This document shows positions 17,747-26,864 of a stretch of 64,000 bases of DNA, one piece after another. The position numbers and the translations under genes were made by a program. The DNA is from Dyella choica. Its GTDB lineage: Bacteria > Pseudomonadota > Gammaproteobacteria > Xanthomonadales > Rhodanobacteraceae. Below the pieces are notes generated by a model. That model was not told where the DNA came from. It searched no databases and saw nothing but the letters and a program-made list of their open reading frames with translations. The DNA lies in the NCBI RefSeq assembly GCF_003977665.1, contig NZ_RYYV01000009.1, positions 1 to 64,000 on the forward strand, written 5' to 3'. Every line of letters begins with the position of its first letter. Position 1 is the stretch's first letter.

Positions 17747-18916
17747 TCAGCGGCCAGCGAAGGCATCGACGATATTCAAGCGCATGGCCTGCCATGCGGG
17801 AATGGCTCCTACCACCAGACCAATGGCTAGCATCAGCCCGATACCCAGCGCCCAACTGTCCGCTCCAACCGTCGGCAGATTCAGCATGCCTCCGGTGCTG
17901 GCGCTGACAAGAGGAATAAGTACCGCCGCTATTCCGATGCCAACCAGACCACCTATCAACACCATCAACACGGATTCGGCCAGCACTGTGGCCAGTACGC
18001 TTTGGTCGGAAAATCCCAGCGTCTTCATCACTGCCAATTCTGATGTACGTTCGCGCACAGCCTGCATCATGGTGTTACCTGTCAGCAGCAGTAATGTGAA
18101 GAACACCGCTCCCATGATCGAGCCTACGATCAACCCGATATCAGCCATCTGCTTCATCCATGATGCGGTAGCGGCCGCCTCAGTTTGTGTGCGCGTCTCA
18201 TGATCGGAATTGGCCGACACCGCGTCGATGGCCTTGGCCACCTGATCGGCCTGGCTCACATCTTTGACGCGTATGACATACCAGCCCACCTGGCCGTTGT
18301 TGTAGCCCTTCATCACGCCATCGTCGAAATACTTCCAATGCATCAGGATGATCTGGCCATAGAAGGCCACGCTCTGGTCCGTGGGATGCAGCACGCCGAC
18401 AATGTCGAAGGTCCAGTTCTTGCTGCCGTTTTGCTGCGGAAAGATGTTCGATTGCAGCGGAATCTGTTGACCCACCTTCCAGTGGTATTTCTGCAGCAGG
18501 TTTTCGCCCACCAGAATCCCGGTGCGAGTGTTCGTGAACGCCTTGCGCGCATCATCGCCGACCTGCACCTCCGGAAACTGGTCGATGTAGTTGTCGCTCA
18601 CTGCGAACGTGAACACCTGGTTGTGCGGGTCCTGGTACGCGCCGCCGAACCAGTTGGCGTACGCCACCGACTTCACGCCGGGCACGATGGCGATCTTCTC
18701 GCCCAGGCCTTGCGGCAGCGGCTGGATGAACGACAGCTTGGAGCCGGTCTGCAGGCGCTGTGCGCCATTGGCGCTCTTGCCAGCCTGGTCGAACGAGATG
18801 CGTACCGCATCCAGCATGCCGAATAGCAGGAACGCCGCTGTGATCGACACCAGCGTCAGGAAGGTGCGGGTCTTGCGCCGGAACAGCGCCGCCCAGATCA
18901 GATGAAAGTATTTCAT
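17747..18916 (-). CDS. MacB/FtsX-type ABC transporter permease
   Basis: 389-residue permease with the standard four-helix layout: one helix at about 16-36 (TRTFLTLVSITAAFLLFGML), a MacB_PCD periplasmic domain with PGVKSVAYANWFGGAY and GILVGENLLQKYHW, and three C-terminal FtsX helices (GLIVGSIMGAVFFTLLLLTGNTM, SVLMVLIGGLVGIGIAAVLI, ALGIGLMLAIGLVVGAIPAW) with the coupling segment RERTSELAVMKTLGF. It is spaced 10 nt from the ATPase gene and 14 nt from the next permease. Predicted partner of both in a peptide or small-molecule export complex. Confidence 0.9.
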   Translation of the reverse strand: MKYFHLIWAALFRRKTRTFLTLVSITAAFLLFGMLDAVRISFDQAGKSANGAQRLQTGSKLSFIQPLPQGLGEKIAIVPGVKSVAYANWFGGAYQDPHNQVFTFAVSDNYIDQFPEVQVGDDARKAFTNTRTGILVGENLLQKYHWKVGQQIPLQSNIFPQQNGSKNWTFDIVGVLHPTDQSVAFYGQIILMHWKYFDDGVMKGYNNGQVGWYVIRVKDVSQADQVAKAIDAVSANSDHETRTQTEAAATASWMKQMADIGLIVGSIMGAVFFTLLLLTGNTMMQAVRERTSELAVMKTLGFSDQSVLATVLAESVLMVLIGGLVGIGIAAVLIPLVSASTGGMLNLPTVGADSWALGIGLMLAIGLVVGAIPAWQAMRLNIVDAFAGR

Positions 18917-18926
18917 CGCCAGTTCC

Positions 18927-19613
18927 TCACGCCGTAGCCTGCTCGACCAGCGTGCCCTTGTCGAGGTGCAGAGTGTGGTCGGCGTATTCGGCCGCTTTGG
19001 GATCGTGCGTGACCATCACGATGGTCTTGCCGTGTTCGCGGTTGAGCTGGCGCAGCAGGCCCAGCACCTCTTCCGCCGAATGACGATCCAGGTCGCCGGT
19101 AGGTTCGTCGCACACCAGCAAGGCCGGATCGGACACGATGGCGCGCGCAATGGCCACGCGCTGCTGCTGGCCGCCGGAGAGCTCGGTCGGCTTGTGCGAG
19201 GCGCGTTCGGCCAACCCCACCAGCTGCAGGGCGATGGCTGCGTTCTTGCGTCGCTGCGCAGCCGAAAGTTTGGTCAGCAGCAGCGGCAGTTCCACATTCT
19301 TCTGCGCGCTCAAGGTCGGCATCAGGTTATAGAACTGGAACACGAAGCCGACGTTCGAAGCACGCCAGCGCGCCAGCGAACCTGCGCTCAACTGGTCGAT
19401 CCGCTGGCCGGCCACGCTGATGCTGCCGCCGGTTGGCGTATCCAGGCCGCCAACCAGGTTCAGCAGAGTGGTCTTGCCCGAACCGGACGGCCCCATCAGG
19501 GCGAGGAAGTCACCTTCGGCGATGTCGAGGTTGATGTGATGCAACACCTCGACTTTCTGCCGGCCGCGTTCGTAGACCTTGGAAAGATCGCGAATCTCGA
19601 TCAACGTACCCAT
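18927..19613 (-). CDS. MacB/LolD-type ABC transporter ATP-binding protein
   Basis: 228-residue ATPase. Walker A is [11 protein letters not shown], the signature is [14 protein letters not shown], Walker B is [12 protein letters not shown] and the switch histidine is in [29 protein letters not shown] and [19 protein letters not shown] place it in the LolD/MacB branch. The ATG at 19613 has a strong AGGAGG-type site 8 nt upstream; an in-frame start at 19652 would add 13 residues. It energises the two downstream permeases. Confidence 0.92.
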   Translation of the reverse strand: MGTLIEIRDLSKVYERGRQKVEVLHHINLDIAEGDFLALMGPSGSGKTTLLNLVGGLDTPTGGSISVAGQRIDQLSAGSLARWRASNVGFVFQFYNLMPTLSAQKNVELPLLLTKLSAAQRRKNAAIALQLVGLAERASHKPTELSGGQQQRVAIARAIVSDPALLVCDEPTGDLDRHSAEEVLGLLRQLNREHGKTIVMVTHDPKAAEYADHTLHLDKGTLVEQATA

Positions 19614-19683
19614 TGCTACATCCTCCTGATTGGAACTGTTTTGGTCGCGCATAAGTGGAGCGCTCCGCTGGTCCTGTAACTGG

Positions 19684-20949
19684 TTATTGGGCTTGCACGC
19701 TTACGGCCGAGCCGTCGTGCAGATCATCGGGCGGCGATATCACCACGCTGTCACCCGCATTGACCGACGCGGGAATCAGACGCATGTCACCAAGCTGTTG
19801 CGTCGCTGGCTGCACCGCCTGCCGGCGTGCCTGGCCGTCCGCCACGACAAACACGCTATCGCTACCGTCACGCTTCACGATGGCCTTGGCTGGCACCAGC
19901 ACGCCCTTAGGCGCCTGTTGCGTGGCGACGGCCGGTTTCGCTTCGAGGAAGGATACGCGCACGCCCATGTCGGGCACGACGCGGCCATCCTTCTTTTCGA
20001 TGGCAACGCGCACTTTCACTGTCGCTTTGCCGCGGTCGGCCGCCGGCACGATGGCGATCACATGTGCAGGAATGCGCCAATCCGGGTAGGCATCCAGCAC
20101 AGCTTCCGCGGGCATGTTCGGTGTGACGCGACCGATGTAGGCCTCATTGACATCCACGTCCACTTCCAGCGAATCCATGTCCACGATGGTGCCGATGCCA
20201 GTGCGCGTGAAGCCGCCGCCGGCAGAGAACGGTGAAACCACTTCACCCACCTGCGCATCCTTGGTGGTGATCACGCCGTCGAAGGGTGCGCGGATGAGGC
20301 AATAGCCATAGTTGACCTGCGCCTGCACCACCAGCGCGTCGGCGGCCATCGCTTGCTTTTCTTGCGATGCCAGCTGTGCACGCGTGCTGCTGGCCAGGGT
20401 GTGTGACTGCTCGGCGGCCTGCTTGGACATCAGCCCACGCGTGGCCAGCTCCTCGTTGCGCGTCGCATCGCGCTGGTTCTGCGCCAATTGCGCCTGGTAT
20501 TGGTTGATCAGCGCATGGGCAGCCTTGGCTTGCGCGGCGGCGGTGTCGAGCGCAGCCTTGTATTGACTGTCGTCCAGCTTGGCCAGGATCTGGCCGAGCT
20601 TGACGCGATCGCCTTCTTCGATCAGCACGGCCGTCAAGGTGCCGGTGATCTGCGCGGAGACCGTCGCTTGGCGACGCGCGGTCACGTAGCCTGTAGCCTG
20701 CAACACCGCACCCGCTGATGGGTCGCTGCTCGCTGCGACGGCTTGCGCGACGTGGACAGGTATGGGCCGATGGGCGAACCACCACCAGCCGCCGGTGCCG
20801 AGCGCCAGCAGCACCAGCACGGCACCGCCGACGATCCATGGCCAAGGCCCTGGCCCTCCACCCACCCTCGAGGCCGAACTCGAACCCGAATGGTGTTCGC
20901 GCTGATGACGCTCGATCTTCAGTTCCTTAAGTAGATCGGTATTGCTCAC
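19684..20949 (-). CDS. MacA-like periplasmic adaptor subunit (HlyD/RND MFP family)
   Basis: 421-residue membrane-fusion protein. A cytoplasmic basic N-terminus precedes one membrane helix (about 37-57, WPWIVGGAVLVLLALGTGGWWWF). The first lipoyl half is ATVSAQITGTLTAVLIEEGDRVKLGQILAKLDD, a coiled-coil hairpin of about 90 residues rich in Ala/Gln follows, and the second lipoyl half is LIRAPFDGVITTKDAQVGEVVSP, then beta-barrel and membrane-proximal domains. It is the first gene of the operon (71 nt before the ATPase gene). An outer-membrane TolC partner is not in the window. Confidence 0.9.
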   Translation of the reverse strand: MSNTDLLKELKIERHQREHHSGSSSASRVGGGPGPWPWIVGGAVLVLLALGTGGWWWFAHRPIPVHVAQAVAASSDPSAGAVLQATGYVTARRQATVSAQITGTLTAVLIEEGDRVKLGQILAKLDDSQYKAALDTAAAQAKAAHALINQYQAQLAQNQRDATRNEELATRGLMSKQAAEQSHTLASSTRAQLASQEKQAMAADALVVQAQVNYGYCLIRAPFDGVITTKDAQVGEVVSPFSAGGGFTRTGIGTIVDMDSLEVDVDVNEAYIGRVTPNMPAEAVLDAYPDWRIPAHVIAIVPAADRGKATVKVRVAIEKKDGRVVPDMGVRVSFLEAKPAVATQQAPKGVLVPAKAIVKRDGSDSVFVVADGQARRQAVQPATQQLGDMRLIPASVNAGDSVVISPPDDLHDGSAVSVQAQ

Positions 20950-21030
20950 GCTTGTGTCCTATTGTCCCCGACGTATGCACGATAACGACCCGGGCTATGC
21001 CCCGCCACGTGCGCCCATCAACCTATGCCA

Positions 21031-21044
21031 ATGACAGCTGTCAT
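21031..21044. promoter_or_regulatory. Candidate operator, 14-bp palindrome
   Basis: The 284-nt region between the divergent macA-like and FAH genes contains the perfect palindrome ATGACAGCTGTCAT. Its right part TGTCATGTCC (21040-21049) recurs directly at 21184-21193, 41 nt before the FAH start. Such symmetry suggests a dimeric repressor or activator site controlling one or both genes; the regulator is unknown. I see no gene in this stretch. Confidence 0.35.
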
Positions 21045-21233
21045 GTCCTAACGACGTGCGGGCGGCCACGGAATCGACAATGCCGATGGCACCCGCAAAA
21101 GTTGCATAGGGTCTACATTCTTGCTTGTGTACCGCTAACTTCGCATCGAAACCGGCGCGGACTGCTGACGAAATGGAGATACCTGTCATGTCCACCTTCT
21201 TGCCAGGTGCATGAAGCTGCTACCCTTTTTGCC

Positions 21234-21920
21234 ATGCGCTACCTCATCGATCCTCCTGCCACTCCCAGCCTACCGGTCGTCGGCCGCGAAGAGCGTTTCC
21301 CGATCCGCCGCGTGTTCTGCATCGGCCGCAACTATGCCGAGCATGCGCGCGAAATGGGCGCCATGGTAGACGCTTCAGCTCCCATGTTCTTCTGTAAACC
21401 TGCTGACGCGGTAGTGGCTGATGGCGCGGACGTACCCTATCCGACAGCCACCCATGAATTGCATCACGAAGTGGAGATGGTGGTGGCTTTGCAGGCGGGC
21501 GGTCACGACCTGGACGCGGTGCAAGCAGCCCATGCGATCTTCGGCTATGGCGTGGGACTGGACCTCACCCGCCGTGACCTGCAGGCCGCCGCCAAGGCCA
21601 AGAGCCATCCCTGGGACGTGGCCAAGGCCTTCGACCACTCCGCGCCCGTTTCGGCCTTGATGCCGGCGCATGCGGCCTCGCCGCATGCGGATACGCGCAT
21701 CAGCCTTCAAGTGAATGGCCAGCTGCGCCAGACGGGTCGACTCGGCGAAATGGTGCATGGCGTGACAGACATCATCATGGCGCTGTCGAAGCTGTTCGAG
21801 CTGAAGCCCGGGGACCTGATTTTTACCGGCACGCCGGCTGGGGTAGCGGCACTGCAACGCGGCGATCGCTTCCACGCCGAACTGCAAGACATCGCCGTGT
21901 TGGAAGGCAGGATCGTATGA
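21234..21920 (+). CDS. Fumarylacetoacetate hydrolase (FAH) family protein, fumarylpyruvate hydrolase-like
   Basis: 228-residue single-domain FAH-family enzyme cleaving C-C bonds of diketo acids. Seen: CIGRNYAEHAREMG at the start of the fold, FCKPADAVVADG, the metal-binding HHEVEMVVAL glutamates, GYGVGLDLTRRDLQ, and the terminal GDLIFTGTPAGVAAL that is universal in the family. The ATG at 21234 begins the conserved domain; the open frame extends upstream to 20952 without similarity. It is closest in style to NagK fumarylpyruvate hydrolases, but substrate assignment is not possible from sequence alone and no aromatic catabolism genes adjoin it. Confidence 0.85.
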   Translation: MRYLIDPPATPSLPVVGREERFPIRRVFCIGRNYAEHAREMGAMVDASAPMFFCKPADAVVADGADVPYPTATHELHHEVEMVVALQAGGHDLDAVQAAHAIFGYGVGLDLTRRDLQAAAKAKSHPWDVAKAFDHSAPVSALMPAHAASPHADTRISLQVNGQLRQTGRLGEMVHGVTDIIMALSKLFELKPGDLIFTGTPAGVAALQRGDRFHAELQDIAVLEGRIV

Positions 21921-22011
21921 GGCTTATGGCCCTCGATTCTTGCCTCATACTCAACACACCCATGCATGACAGTCCACAACGCCATTCGGCGCAAAACCTC
22001 GGGAGACGACA

Positions 22012-22413
22012 ATGAGCGTGCTGCAGGAATTCAAAGAATTTGCCATGCGCGGCAACGTGGTCGATATGGCGGTAGGTGTCGTCATCGGTGGCGCATTCGG
22101 CAAGATCGTCACGTCCCTGGTGAACGATGTGATCATGCCGCCCCTTGGCTGGGTCACCGGCGGCATCGATTTCTCCGCCATGAAGGTGGTCATCCGGCAA
22201 GCCGACAACAGCAATCCCGCCCACAAGATTCCTGAAATCGCCGTCGCCTATGGCAGCTTCATCAACAGTATCCTTGCCTTTCTGATCGTCGCCTTCGCGA
22301 TCTTCATGCTGGTAAAGATCATCAACCGGTTCTACTCCAAAGCCGCCGCCGCTACGCCACCGGAGGTGGTGCTGCTGACGGAAATCCGCGACCTATTGAA
22401 AAACAAGCAATAG
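22012..22413 (+). CDS. mscL: MscL, large-conductance mechanosensitive channel
   Basis: 133-residue inner-membrane channel that opens under membrane tension to release solutes after osmotic downshock. The N-terminal amphipathic helix and first transmembrane helix read [39 protein letters not shown]; the second helix is at about 77-100 ([21 protein letters not shown]), followed by the cytoplasmic helix bundle ([15 protein letters not shown]). The length is normal. GGGAGA lies 6 nt before the ATG. Stands alone. Confidence 0.96.
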   Translation: MSVLQEFKEFAMRGNVVDMAVGVVIGGAFGKIVTSLVNDVIMPPLGWVTGGIDFSAMKVVIRQADNSNPAHKIPEIAVAYGSFINSILAFLIVAFAIFMLVKIINRFYSKAAAATPPEVVLLTEIRDLLKNKQ

Positions 22414-22499
22414 GCCATTGTCGCAACAAGCATGACTTTCGGCCTAAGCGTGCCTGGTGATGAGCCCCATAATGCGAGGTTCGTCACCAGGAGCCGCCC

Positions 22500-23945
22500 A
22501 TGCATCGCCCCTCCCTCACCCTGCTCGCCGCCAGCCTCATGCTGGCTTCCGGACTTGTTTGCGCCAAGGATGCCGCTACCACGATTCCCGCCTCCGCCGT
22601 GCAGACAGCCGTGCAATTGCGCAGCAAGGCGATGCACGACGACACCGCCTACAAGGTGGTCGAAGGCCTGACCACGGAAGTGGGGGCGCGCCTCGCCGGC
22701 GGCACCAATGATCAGCGCGCTCGCGACTGGATGGTGGCGAAATTCAAGGCGCTGGGATTCGACAAGGTCTACACCGAACCGGTGACCTATCCGTTGTGGG
22801 TGCGCCGCAGCGAGCATGGCGCCATCGTGGCACCGTTCCCGCAACCGCTTGCGCTTATCGCACTGGGCTATTCGCCCGGCACGCCCCAGGGCGGGCTCAC
22901 CGCGGAAGTGGTGCAGTTTGCCAATCTGGATGCCCTGAAGGCGGCTGATCCGGCCAGCGTGAAAGGCAAGATCGTGTACATCGGGGAGCGCATGCAACGG
23001 CACAAGGATGGCATGGACTACCCCCGCATCGGCTCGGCGATCCGCGTGGCCGGGCCGGTGATGGCCCAGGAAAAAGGCGCCGCAGGTTTCCTATTACGCT
23101 CGGCCGGTACGGATGCCGATAGCCGCACGCCACATACCGGCGTTACGGGCTTCAGGGATCCTGCCAAGGCGATTCCCGCCGCCGCGCTGTCCAATCCGGA
23201 TGCCGACCAGCTTGAGCGAGTGCTTGCCCACGGCCAGCCCGTCACGGTGAAGCTCGATCTGGATTGCGGTGTCGAAGGCCAATACACCGGCGCGAACGTG
23301 ATCGGCGAGATCACCGGCAGCAAGTATCCCGACCAGGTGATCCCGATCGGCGGCCACCTGGATTCCTGGGATCCGGGCACCGGCGCCATTGACGATGGGG
23401 CGGGCGTGGCGATCGCCGTCGGCGCCGCGAAGCTGATCCACGACCTGCCGCAACGTCCTGATCGCACCATCCGTGTGATCGCGTTCGCCAACGAGGAAAT
23501 GGGCCTGTGGGGCGGCCGCGCCTACGCCGACAAGCACGCGGCGGACGTGGGCAAGTTCCAGCTCGGCACCGAGTCGGATTTCGGTGCCGGCCCGGTGTGG
23601 CGCATGACCGCCAGCGTGAAGCCGGAGGCACGTGGCGCGATCGAGCAAATCGCCAAGGTACTGGCGCCGATCGGCGTGAACTATGACCCGAAGCAGCCAG
23701 GCGGGGGCGGTTCGGATCTATCGCAGATGCACGGCAAGGGCATGGCCGCGCTGACCCTCACCCAGGACGGCACCCACTACTTCGACTGGCACCACACCGC
23801 CAACGACACGCTGGACAAGATCGATCCCAAGGAGCTGGCGCAGAACGTGGCGGTTTACGCCGTGTTCTCGTATATGGCAGCGCAGGCTAACGGTGATTTC
23901 GGCTCGGCACCGGGTGCGTTTGCGCATGACGGGGCCGAGGACTGA
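22500..23945 (+). CDS. Exported M28-family zinc aminopeptidase/carboxypeptidase Q-like
   Basis: 481-residue exported peptidase. The signal peptide covers about residues 1-22 (LLAASLMLASGLVCA). A PA-like insert (about 130-200) precedes the M28 core with the metal ligands in GGHLDSWDPGTGAIDDGAG, the catalytic glutamate pair in FANEEMGLWGG, ESDFGAGP, and a final histidine in DWHHTANDTLDKID. It probably trims periplasmic or external peptides. AGGAG sits 7 nt before the ATG. There is no anchor, so it is periplasmic or secreted. Monocistronic. Confidence 0.9.
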   Translation: MHRPSLTLLAASLMLASGLVCAKDAATTIPASAVQTAVQLRSKAMHDDTAYKVVEGLTTEVGARLAGGTNDQRARDWMVAKFKALGFDKVYTEPVTYPLWVRRSEHGAIVAPFPQPLALIALGYSPGTPQGGLTAEVVQFANLDALKAADPASVKGKIVYIGERMQRHKDGMDYPRIGSAIRVAGPVMAQEKGAAGFLLRSAGTDADSRTPHTGVTGFRDPAKAIPAAALSNPDADQLERVLAHGQPVTVKLDLDCGVEGQYTGANVIGEITGSKYPDQVIPIGGHLDSWDPGTGAIDDGAGVAIAVGAAKLIHDLPQRPDRTIRVIAFANEEMGLWGGRAYADKHAADVGKFQLGTESDFGAGPVWRMTASVKPEARGAIEQIAKVLAPIGVNYDPKQPGGGGSDLSQMHGKGMAALTLTQDGTHYFDWHHTANDTLDKIDPKELAQNVAVYAVFSYMAAQANGDFGSAPGAFAHDGAED

Positions 23946-23968
23946 GCCTTGCGTCCCTATCCCCAAAC

Positions 23969-24043
23969 AGGCTGTTGCGAAACAGCCTGATGGGACCGGC
24001 CACGGACGGTCTGCCGCGAATCGAGCACGGCAAGTGCTCGATT
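23969..24043. repeat. Family-A palindromic repeat, short copy
   Basis: Hairpin AGGCTGTT GCGA AACAGCCT (23969-23988), then GACCG / CGGTC, then AATCGAGCAC (24019-24028) / GTGCTCGATT (24034-24043). It shares hairpin order and the CTGCCGCGAATC linker with the long copy at 2426-2506. It lies between the convergent M28 and MarR genes, where it may act as a transcript end. Confidence 0.7.
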
Positions 24044-24056
24044 CGGCGTCGTGCTA

Positions 24057-24575
24057 TCAGGGAGAGGGGGCCTGGCCTTCCTCGCTGAGGGGCGATGGCA
24101 TGGCTGCAGCGTCCCCCTCCGGCTCGAACGGCGTTTCGGCCCCATCCAGGGCCTGCAGGTTCTCCTTCAGCCGCGTCAGCACATTCATCGCCTGCGCCAT
24201 TTCCTCGTAGCTGATACCCACGGTGCATTCCCGCCGCAAGTCGCGGGCGATGCGCTCCATGTCGTCGATCACCTCGCTCGCCTGCGCGGTGGTGTAGAGG
24301 CGCCAGGCGCGACGATCCTTGGGATCCGGCCGCCGTTCCACGAAGCCCGCGGCCTGCAGGCGGTCGATGACGCGGCCGACCGCAATCGGTTCCATTTCCA
24401 GGAACTCGGCCAGTTCGGTCTGGCGCAGACCCTCGCGGTGATGCAGCATCTTGGTGGCGCGCCACTGGGCTCGCGTCAAGCCGAATTTCACCGCCCGCCG
24501 ATCAAAATGCTTGCGAAACAGCAAGGTAATGTCGTTCAGCAAGTAACCGAAGGAAATATCTTCCGTCTTTGGCAT
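24057..24575 (-). CDS. MarR-family transcriptional regulator
   Basis: 172-residue winged-helix regulator. The DNA-binding part is LTRAQWRATKMLHHREGLRQTELAEFLEMEPIAVGRVIDRLQAAGFVERRPDPKDRRAWRLYTT, containing the family wing motif D-x-R-D/A-x-R. An N-terminal helix (SFGYLLNDITLLFRKHFDRR) and a long C-terminal helix give dimerisation. A tail of about 25 acidic/Pro-rich residues is unusual. The ATG at 24575 is chosen over the TTG at 24617, although the ribosome site is weak. It is divergent (44 nt) from the macro-domain gene and may control it. Ligand unknown. Confidence 0.85.
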   Translation of the reverse strand: MPKTEDISFGYLLNDITLLFRKHFDRRAVKFGLTRAQWRATKMLHHREGLRQTELAEFLEMEPIAVGRVIDRLQAAGFVERRPDPKDRRAWRLYTTAQASEVIDDMERIARDLRRECTVGISYEEMAQAMNVLTRLKENLQALDGAETPFEPEGDAAAMPSPLSEEGQAPSP

Positions 24576-24619
24576 GATGAAAACGCCCGGGCCCACGTTG
24601 TGCAAGCATAAGCCCAAAT

Positions 24620-25141
24620 ATGCCTATTAGCGTTGTCACTTCCGACCTGACCCGGTTGGTCCTGGACGCCATCGTGGACGCCGCCAACCCCACCCTGTTG
24701 GGCGGGGGCGGCGTGGATGGCGCTATCCACCACGCTGCCGGCCCCAGCTTGCTGGAGGCTTGCAAGGCCTTGCCGCAAGTCGCCCCCGGCGTACGCTGCC
24801 CAACGGGCGAGGCGCGCATCACGCCTGGCTTCCTGCTGCCGGCGCGCTATGTGATCCATACGGTGGGACCGGTGTGGAAGGGCGGTGATCACGGCGAGCC
24901 TCAGCTGCTGGCTCAGTGCTACCGCTCATCGATCACACTGGCTGCCAGACACGAGGTCCGCAGCGTCGGCTTTCCGGCGATCAGTTGCGGAGTGTACGGC
25001 TACCCGCCGGAACAGGCCGCAAGCGTAGCCGTCACCGCCTTGCGGGAGGTGCTCAAGGCCCACGCTGCGATAGACGTGCAGCTTTGCTGCTTCGACGAGC
25101 GTATGGCGTCGATTTGGCGAGACGCGCTCAATCGAGCTTGA
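24620..25141 (+). CDS. Macro-domain protein, O-acetyl-ADP-ribose deacetylase-like (YmdB/MacroD type)
   Basis: 173-residue macro domain, which binds ADP-ribose and hydrolyses O-acetyl-ADP-ribose or removes ADP-ribose from proteins. Diagnostic blocks: AIVDAANPTLLGGGGVDGAIHHAAGPSL (the distal ribose and diphosphate loop), CPTGEARITPGFLLPARYVIHTVGP, and FPAISCGVYGYPPEQAASVAV (phosphate loop). The usual VNAAN reads VDAAN here, keeping the key Asn. The 3' end overlaps the convergent batD gene by 14 nt. Divergent from the MarR gene. Confidence 0.92.
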   Translation: MPISVVTSDLTRLVLDAIVDAANPTLLGGGGVDGAIHHAAGPSLLEACKALPQVAPGVRCPTGEARITPGFLLPARYVIHTVGPVWKGGDHGEPQLLAQCYRSSITLAARHEVRSVGFPAISCGVYGYPPEQAASVAVTALREVLKAHAAIDVQLCCFDERMASIWRDALNRA

Positions 25142-26864
25142 ACGGATAAAGCGGCGGCAACGGCAATTCCGGCTCTGCCTCGTCTTCCTGCCGCCACGCC
25201 AATCCATGGTCGAAAGCCGCAGCCAGATCGATGCGCTTTTCCACGCGAACGTCGGCATATTGCGCGCGATGCAACAGTTCAATGGCGGCACGCTGCTCGC
25301 CGGAGTCCAGAGCACTGGCGACCTGTCCCAGATTTCGTAATCCCGGCCGTTCGGCGCGCGCCCAGGCGAGCAGGCGCTGGGCCTGGACAGGACGATCTTC
25401 GCCACGCGCCGCATCAAGGAATGCCTGGCGCTGCGCTCGGGAGGAGTCGATCGATTCGACATGCTGTTTTGCCGGAGGCGGCGTCGGAGAATGCCTGCGC
25501 CGGTAAAGCCACGCGAATGCTGCCGCGCTGAGCAGCCACAAAGCGATGCTGCCCAGAGCGATCCAGCGCCAGGGCGTAGATGATCTTGCTGGCGCGGATT
25601 GTGCGTTGGCTGGCGAAGGCATACTGACAGTCGTTGTGGGCGGAGCAACCACATCAGGCTGCGTACCTGGGGCAACCGCAGCCTGGGTGCCATTCGCCGC
25701 CAGCACGGTCAGGGTGTGCGACGGAATAGTGGCGACACGCTTCTGCCCGCTTTGCACCTCGAACCAGGTAAGGGTGATTGGCGGAAGGGTCAGCGAGCCC
25801 GCATGCTGCGGGAAAATCGCAAATCCACGTTCGCTATGCCCGATCAGCCATTCGCCATCGTCATGGGTGCTGGTGCTGGGCTGATCGGGATAAACCGTGG
25901 CGCCATCGATCGCCGGCAAGCTGAGCGTAGGCAGCGCATCGCCCGACAGGCCTTGCGCATCCACGCTCAGGCGCAGGTTGAGCGGCTGCCCGGCGGAAAT
26001 TTTGTCGTCGCCCGGCAGGCCTTGCAGGCTGAGCGACAACGAGCGCGCGGGAAGCCAGCTGGTTTCTCCCCAATTCGCGAGCGGTGCCTCAACGTCGATC
26101 TTTACTTGCGGCGAATCCGCGCTGACGGGCGTCGTGTTGCCGAACAGGCCACCGGGATTGAAAAAGCCGCCCGGATCGCTGGGATTGCCGCGATCGATCA
26201 TCTCGCCCTGGAATTCGATGGCCGGGATGGTCAGTGCGCCGGCATGTCGCGGCGTAAGCGCATAGCGGCGCTCGACGACATGGTAGCGGCGGCCATGGCG
26301 AACTGATTCGTAGCTGATGTCGTTGCCGAGCTGGCGCAGCTCTGCGTCGCCGGCATCCGGATTGGGCAGGCTGCCGCCGTCAAGATCGCCGCTGTAAAAG
26401 AGGCGTACGGTATAAAGAATCTGCTGCCCGGCGTAGACGCGATTGGAGCTCGCGGTTGCTTCCACGAATACGTCCTTGCCCGCATCGGCGCCCGCAGAAA
26501 TATCCGCTGGCCCGACATGCAAATTCAATGGATTGGTCTGGCTGCCGGCGACGGTCAAGGACGGAATCTTGAGATCGCCCTCATGCCTGGGACGCAATGC
26601 GACACCTATGATCAATTCGGCCCTCTGACGGCCGTTGATCAGGCTTAGCGAACTGTTGGTGGAAGTACGCAGCACTTCGAAATCGCGAACCAATGCGCTG
26701 AGATCGGGCGTACTGGCGCTGACGGCGTCCCCGATGTGCAAGTTGAGCGTGACCGTTTCGCCAAGATGCACGTCGGTGCGATCCAAGGTGGCCTGCACCT
26801 TGGCGGCCATGGCCATCCACGGCCACAACAGACAGAAAAGACTCAGCAACCAACGCCGCCTCAC
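25128..26864 (-). CDS. BatD-like protein (aerotolerance operon)
   Basis: 578-residue exported membrane protein. A signal peptide (about 1-20, LLSLFCLLWPWMAMAA) precedes a BatD ectodomain of immunoglobulin-like repeats (QATLDRTDVHLGETVTLNLHI at the start; FVEATASSNRVYAGQQILYTVRLFYSG in the middle). One membrane helix (about 432-452, WRWIALGSIALWLLSAAAFAWLYRRR) is followed by a cytoplasmic helical tail. GTG start overlapping the batB/C stop by 4 nt, last gene of the moxR-bat operon. Bat proteins were named for aerotolerance in Bacteroides; their molecular role is unsettled, probably MoxR-assisted assembly of envelope proteins. Confidence 0.88.
   Translation of the reverse strand: MRRRWLLSLFCLLWPWMAMAAKVQATLDRTDVHLGETVTLNLHIGDAVSASTPDLSALVRDFEVLRTSTNSSLSLINGRQRAELIIGVALRPRHEGDLKIPSLTVAGSQTNPLNLHVGPADISAGADAGKDVFVEATASSNRVYAGQQILYTVRLFYSGDLDGGSLPNPDAGDAELRQLGNDISYESVRHGRRYHVVERRYALTPRHAGALTIPAIEFQGEMIDRGNPSDPGGFFNPGGLFGNTTPVSADSPQVKIDVEAPLANWGETSWLPARSLSLSLQGLPGDDKISAGQPLNLRLSVDAQGLSGDALPTLSLPAIDGATVYPDQPSTSTHDDGEWLIGHSERGFAIFPQHAGSLTLPPITLTWFEVQSGQKRVATIPSHTLTVLAANGTQAAVAPGTQPDVVAPPTTTVSMPSPANAQSAPARSSTPWRWIALGSIALWLLSAAAFAWLYRRRHSPTPPPAKQHVESIDSSRAQRQAFLDAARGEDRPVQAQRLLAWARAERPGLRNLGQVASALDSGEQRAAIELLHRAQYADVRVEKRIDLAAAFDHGLAWRQEDEAEPELPLPPLYPFKLD

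Noticed and set aside
16416-20949. Lipoprotein-releasing LolCDE system
   Set aside because: The adaptor has HlyD/MacA lipoyl and coiled-coil parts, which LolCDE lacks; a MacAB-like exporter fits better.
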